Shown in pieces: positions 59,707 to 64,000 of a stretch of 64,000 nucleotides of DNA. This DNA is from Acanthornis magna (taxonomy: Eukaryota; Chordata; Aves; Passeriformes; Acanthizidae), in contig JAWUZG010000070.1 in NCBI GenBank assembly GCA_036785705.1, forward strand, positions 2,243,001 to 2,307,000. The letters are read 5' to 3'. Within the stretch, counting starts at the first letter, position 1, and each line of letters begins with the position of its first letter. The notes beneath the pieces were generated by a model that had not been told where the DNA came from, did no database searches, and worked only from the letters and a program-made list of their open reading frames with translations. The position numbers and the translations under genes are program-made.

Positions 59707-61441
59707 GATACAGAACTACGGGGACCATGGTGGGAGTGGTACCTCTTCTTTTGACCTCTGCGAGGTGACAGCTGCTCATCTGTGAAGTTCATGAAACAGG
59801 CTGATATTTGATGTGATTGTTCCCCAGGGGAGATTGAATTTTGCTTTCTTTTGCAAGTTATCACAGTGAGCTGGTATTACGCAAGAAATCCTGGTGGGTT
59901 TGCATGTGCAACCAATTTTTATCTTCTTTCACTTAGGATTTATTCCTATGGTGTCTTCTGTCTTTTTCTGCTACTTTTTCTGAGCAAAACATGCGAACTC
60001 TTTGATTTTGATGACTATGCAGATGTGTAATCTGAAGTCAGAGACAACTGGAGCCTTGCGTGCCAACTACTCATCTTTACTAAAATTTTATAGTTTTCTC
60101 TATTTTGTACAGTAGGTGCAGAAACAGAACTTTTTCACTGGTGTGTGCAACTTGAAGATTATGGTATTTTCCCCTTAAGTTTTTTTAGTAAGTTTTTACT
60201 TCATTTTAATCACATCTTGCCGGTTTACTGAATCCATTTCAACTCTTAACCTTGAACAGAAGGTTGCAAAAGTTAACTGCTTTTATTGTACCTGTGACTG
60301 TATAACGCTTCAGACACATTGTCAGCTCTTCAACGTAAGCATAAAGGTCTTTCATCAAGGCTGCTAAATATGCAATTTTTTAGAATGAAGTTGAGAAATA
60401 GTTGCTCGAAGAAAAGTGGCATATGAGCACATTAAACCTGTCTGCTGCACTGGAATTGAAGTGTGTTTCTTATACACGGGAATTGGACCTGCACGTTTTG
60501 CTTAGGTCTCAGAGCTGGTGAATGTGGTCATCTTAAAGCTGATGTTACCTAAATTCTTGTTAAATTTGTCTAGTCTGAGCTCACTTCCCTGGCTGACAGT
60601 TTGTGCATTCAGCAGACACAGAGCACAGCTCAAGACCAGCAGCCCTGTTCAACAGAGCCGCCTGTGTGTCCTTCTGGGCAGGAACAATCATCTCCAGGGA
60701 AAAATAGATGGGGCTTTGTTCTCTTGTGTCCCCAGCAAAGCTCTGTTCCAGAGCCTCGATGGCACAGCAAGCCAGCATGTGGTGCCAGGGGAATATTCCA
60801 CATCCATTGTTTGACATCTCATGATTTCTTAGGTGAGCAATAACCGAGTTTGAGAAGAATTGTCCCAGGGGAAGTGTTTGTGTGGGGTTCCATGGTGCCA
60901 GATGCATTTGTAGTCCTGATGGAGTTTCAATGCAGTAACACGTTTCTGGTGCAGCCAGAAACGTTGGAAATGTGGAGCTGTTGCCTTAGTCCCACGAAAC
61001 ACTTCAGCACAGGTGACTTCTGGCCTTGAGCTATTCAACCCATTAGCCTTTAAGGCCATGCTGATGAATGCTGTGCTGGGGTGAGTCCTGCATGAGTAGT
61101 TCCACTGGCATGAGCGGAAGAAATGTGTGCTGAGATAGAACAGTGTGTGGGGAGAATTCATCAAGTGGGGCCAGGGGGTGCGGGGACAAAGTCTAGATTG
61201 CAGCCATGAGCTGCTTGCAGGGTGGGGTTGGAAATCAGTGGAAGATCAGTGCAAAGTCTTGAGTGCATCTTTGATAGGCACTCTAGGGTGGTGTTAGAGA
61301 GAGGCTGTGGAATAGAATATTGATCCAGAGTAGAATATTTCAGTGGGAACGAACCCATAGCCATCATTTGTCTATCTGCCTGGGTTGTCTTTTCAGTCCC
61401 AGTTCACCTGTTGGGTGACATTGCTGATCTTTTTGAAAAAT

Positions 61442-61495
61442 AGATATTGAATAGATACTGAATAGAATAGATATTGAATAGAATAGATATTGAAA
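61442..61495 (+). repeat. 16-bp tandem repeat
   Basis: AGATATTGAATAGAAT-type units are repeated about 3.5 times with small differences (one shortened unit, one ATACTG variant). It is a short minisatellite. Confidence 0.8.
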
Positions 61496-63779
61496 TGCTA
61501 TGCGTTTCAGAGTGGGTTTGCGTCTCCGGTGTGTTCCCGACACATCACTGGAATGTGCATGGAAAGATTATTGTTGCTTAAGACAAGAACTGCTTCTACA
61601 GGAATGTGATATATAGGCAATGATTCCGTGTGAATGCTTTTCACTCAGGGTAAAACAGTATTTGTTGTCTCCCTTTTTTTCAATGGTGAATGATCAATTT
61701 CTATATTGAAGTTAGGCTTTAGAAGGAAAGGCAGGCTGTCTCCCACGGCATACACCTTTCATGCCATGCGAGCTTGGAGAATGCCTTCTATGTCCTTCTG
61801 TGTGCTTTGGGCTTAACCTTGCCTGGGTTTTGCTCTGTGCCTGACAAGGCTGGTGTGCAGTTCCAGCCGTGGCACTGTTCTGGCTTGTACATGGGACCTT
61901 GCTGCTCTTTGGGTCTGCTGGGCGCTGTGTTGCCACCTTGGCAGTGCTCTGAATTCAGCCTGAGAGCCTGCTAGCAGGGAAGGAATGTGAGCAAGCCTGA
62001 GCTCGAGTGCGGGCTTAGGCCCGTGCTTCGTCGGCAAGGCAAGCCCAGGCGCCCTTCCTTGGCTATTGTGGCACAGAGCTCCAGCCAGGGTGCTCTGGCT
62101 GCTCAGCTTCATGGCTTATTCCTATTTGCAGTATAACTTGAAGGAGTGGGCATGCCATCCTTGTACTGTAATTTAACCTGGGAGGGACACTGTGGACCTG
62201 TGAACAAAACAGTGAAACAGTGGGAATTGCTACAAAAGAAAAACCTCCGTATTCTCAAAGTTTTGCTTGGATCACAGATATTTTCCCTTTGCCAGAAATA
62301 CAGTATATCATTTTTGTTGAAAGGGAATATGCTGCAAAATAACCCTGTGAAAAAACCCCGACTGTGTCTTACAGTGTCAGAATCCTCTCCAGAGACTGAG
62401 TAAGGGGAGATCATGTCTCCAGCTTTTAAAATAATTACTCGAATTAAAGATCAAGCTAGAAGAGCCCAGCTCACTGAACATTAGCTGTGCAACTTAATTT
62501 GTTAAAAAGCATTGAAAAAACAGCTTAAGTTCATCGTGCTCAAAATATGTCTCCCAGCAAGTAACCTGGACATCCTCTGAATCTTCAGAAATGTGGGAGT
62601 GTAGAGATTACTGTGAACTTGAAAAGTTTCTGTAATAACTTTTCTACAAATGAAGCCACCCTTCTTGAATGAGCCTGTTTCTGCCTTTTTAATTCTAAAT
62701 AATGAATAGACACCTTTGCATTGAGTATTTCTGGTTCAGTAACGCCTTGGGTTGCCAACAGCTCTGTTTTCCTGGAAAGGCTTGACTTGTGACTCAGTGA
62801 AGGTACCTGCAGGTTTTTGTGGAGAGGTCAGTTCAGTTCTGGATGTGAACCTGAACTTGTAATTCTCAGAAATATCTATGAAGTCTTGTACTGTGGTATC
62901 AGCCCAACTTTTCTGGCTCTGTTCCCGGACCAGTCATTCTGCTTAGCAATAAAAAAATGCAAGATAATGGATGCAGATAACTGGGATTTAATATTACCAT
63001 AGCCCATTTCCCGTTTACCTTTAAACAGCCATGTTGCAATTAGGTGCTGGGCATAAAGCTGTTCTTTGTTAACAGGTGTCTCCAAGAAATATGTGACTAA
63101 TGGCCGTGTCTGGGTTCAGCCATGGTGGCCCTGACACCTTGAAAAAGGAGCAGAAAAGTTGCATTATCCTGTTGTGCTTTTATGAATATCTACTACCAAA
63201 GCAAACCTGTATTTCAGGCCTGTTACAGAAAGTCTTCTTCCGAAAGAATGGCTGCCTCCAGTGTTTTAGGGAGATGCACGTGGAAAAGAGGATGAAGGCA
63301 GATGGTTGGTGATTGACATGAGCTGTGAGGTCCTCCAGCACGACCACATGCCTGGCCACTGATGCGCCAAAGGCGTACCTGCTGCAGCATGGGCCTGGCC
63401 AGATGCTTTGAGATGTACTCTTCTGCAGCCTGGAATTATCCTTCAGGGTGTCATCCACACATCACAGCCCATCGACTCAAGCTCCCGTTGGAGGTCCAGC
63501 CTCCCCAGCACAGCAGCTCAGGAGCTGGACCCCCGCCAGGCTGGGCACCTCATCGTTGCTGTTATCAGAGCATTCCCAGGCCCAGCGGAGTGGCCTGATA
63601 AGCGCCAGGGTGAGCACTGAAAGCAAAAGCTGCCCCTGATGAGCTCTAGGCACCACACGCAGCCAGGCAAGCATGCCCATGGCAAGCACAGGAACCTGCT
63701 GATTAGTGTCCATACAGCTATAACAGCTGTAAATTCCATCTAGCACGTTCCAATCAAATCTGTTGTTATTTTGAACCCT

Positions 63780-63985
63780 TTATGCCACATACTGGATGCC
63801 AAAAAGGACTATCCTGATTTAACCCCAACCAAACACCACACCGCTGCTTGCTCACTCCCACAGCAGTAATTACAACATCCATGAATTCCCAACGCTGTTG
63901 CCAGCACAAATCTAAGCCATAGCCCCATACTAGATGCTGAGAAGAAAATTAACTGTACCCCAGACAAAGCGGTGTGGTGTGTTAT
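63780..63985 (-). mobile_element. ERVL-type LTR fragment, minus strand
   Basis: On the minus strand it reads GGGGTACAGTTAATTTTCTT, then CAGCATCTAGTATGGGGC and TGTGCTGGCAACAGCG. This is the order and wording of the abundant avian ERVL LTR (consensus GGGATAGAGTTAATTTTCTT). Its other end carries a TTTAACCCCAACCAAACACC stretch typical of these LTRs. No coding part is seen. The window edge may cut it. Confidence 0.65.
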
Positions 63986-64000
63986 ACCCACTGTGGTTCC

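Larger units (their letters stand above)
55455..63779. other. SLC4A4: presumed SLC4A4 intron 1, 5' part
   Basis: No coding exon is recognised in 8.3 kb and no CR1 copy is present. It includes a poly-A run at 56235-56249, a CNE-like stretch at about 58,690-58,860, an AT-rich tract at 59645-59706 and a 16-bp tandem repeat at 61442-61495. The 63.33-63.65 kb part is GC-richer and may be an old repeat I cannot classify. Confidence 0.55.

Noticed and set aside
55455..63779. Search for the SLC4A4 NBCe1-B coding start exon
   Set aside because: No frame begins with the MEDEAVLDRG type of N-terminus and no SLC4A4 exon could be recognised, so none is annotated.
1..64000. tRNA, snRNA, rRNA, miRNA cluster or CRISPR array
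   Set aside because: I saw no tRNA B-box context, U6/7SK-like sequence or regularly spaced repeats. Absence by eye is not proof for small RNAs.

Overview
This window is vertebrate nuclear DNA, almost certainly from a bird. The evidence is CR1 LINE 3' ends (at least eleven copies), an avian ERVL-type LTR fragment at the right edge, compact introns, and the gene order MOB1B - DCK - SLC4A4 in one orientation, which is the order I know from human 4q13.3. The species cannot be named from the sequence alone.

Layout, left to right. 1-7192: intron 1 tail and coding exons 2-6 of MOB1B (Hippo-pathway kinase activator) on the + strand. Exon 1, only 14 coding nt, lies off the left edge. 7193 to about 11.1 kb: probable long MOB1B 3' UTR with several poly(A) signals. 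About 11.98-12.56 kb: CpG-island promoter of DCK with a perfect CRE, an E2F site abutting a CHR element, and repeated TFAP2-like boxes. 12314-18129: all seven DCK coding exons (deoxycytidine kinase, 257 aa), then poly(A) signals near 18.25, 18.28 and 19.35 kb. About 19.4-54.8 kb: gene desert with scattered CR1 copies, one LTR-like piece, short low-complexity tracts and a few exon-like islands of unknown status. About 54.79-55.50 kb: a second strong CpG island with a G-tract array, a TATA-like TTTAAA and a consensus splice donor. By synteny this is the first (5' UTR) exon and promoter of SLC4A4, the electrogenic Na/HCO3 cotransporter. 55.46-64.0 kb: presumed SLC4A4 intron 1, with no coding exon recognised, ending in an ERVL-type LTR.

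The two complete coding reconstructions are strong. All splice sites are GT-AG. The MOB1B exons sum to 637 nt, exactly the 651-nt family CDS minus a 14-nt exon 1. The DCK exons sum to 774 nt with every phase matching. The genes share no pathway; they are neighbours by conserved synteny. DCK's promoter looks cell-cycle and cAMP responsive, which suits dNTP salvage. I found no convincing new multi-gene system. The most interesting leads are the DCK CRE/E2F/CHR cluster, the G-tract plus minimal uORF at the SLC4A4 start, and splice-bounded open segments in the desert and in DCK intron 6. Most long ORFs here are chance frames.
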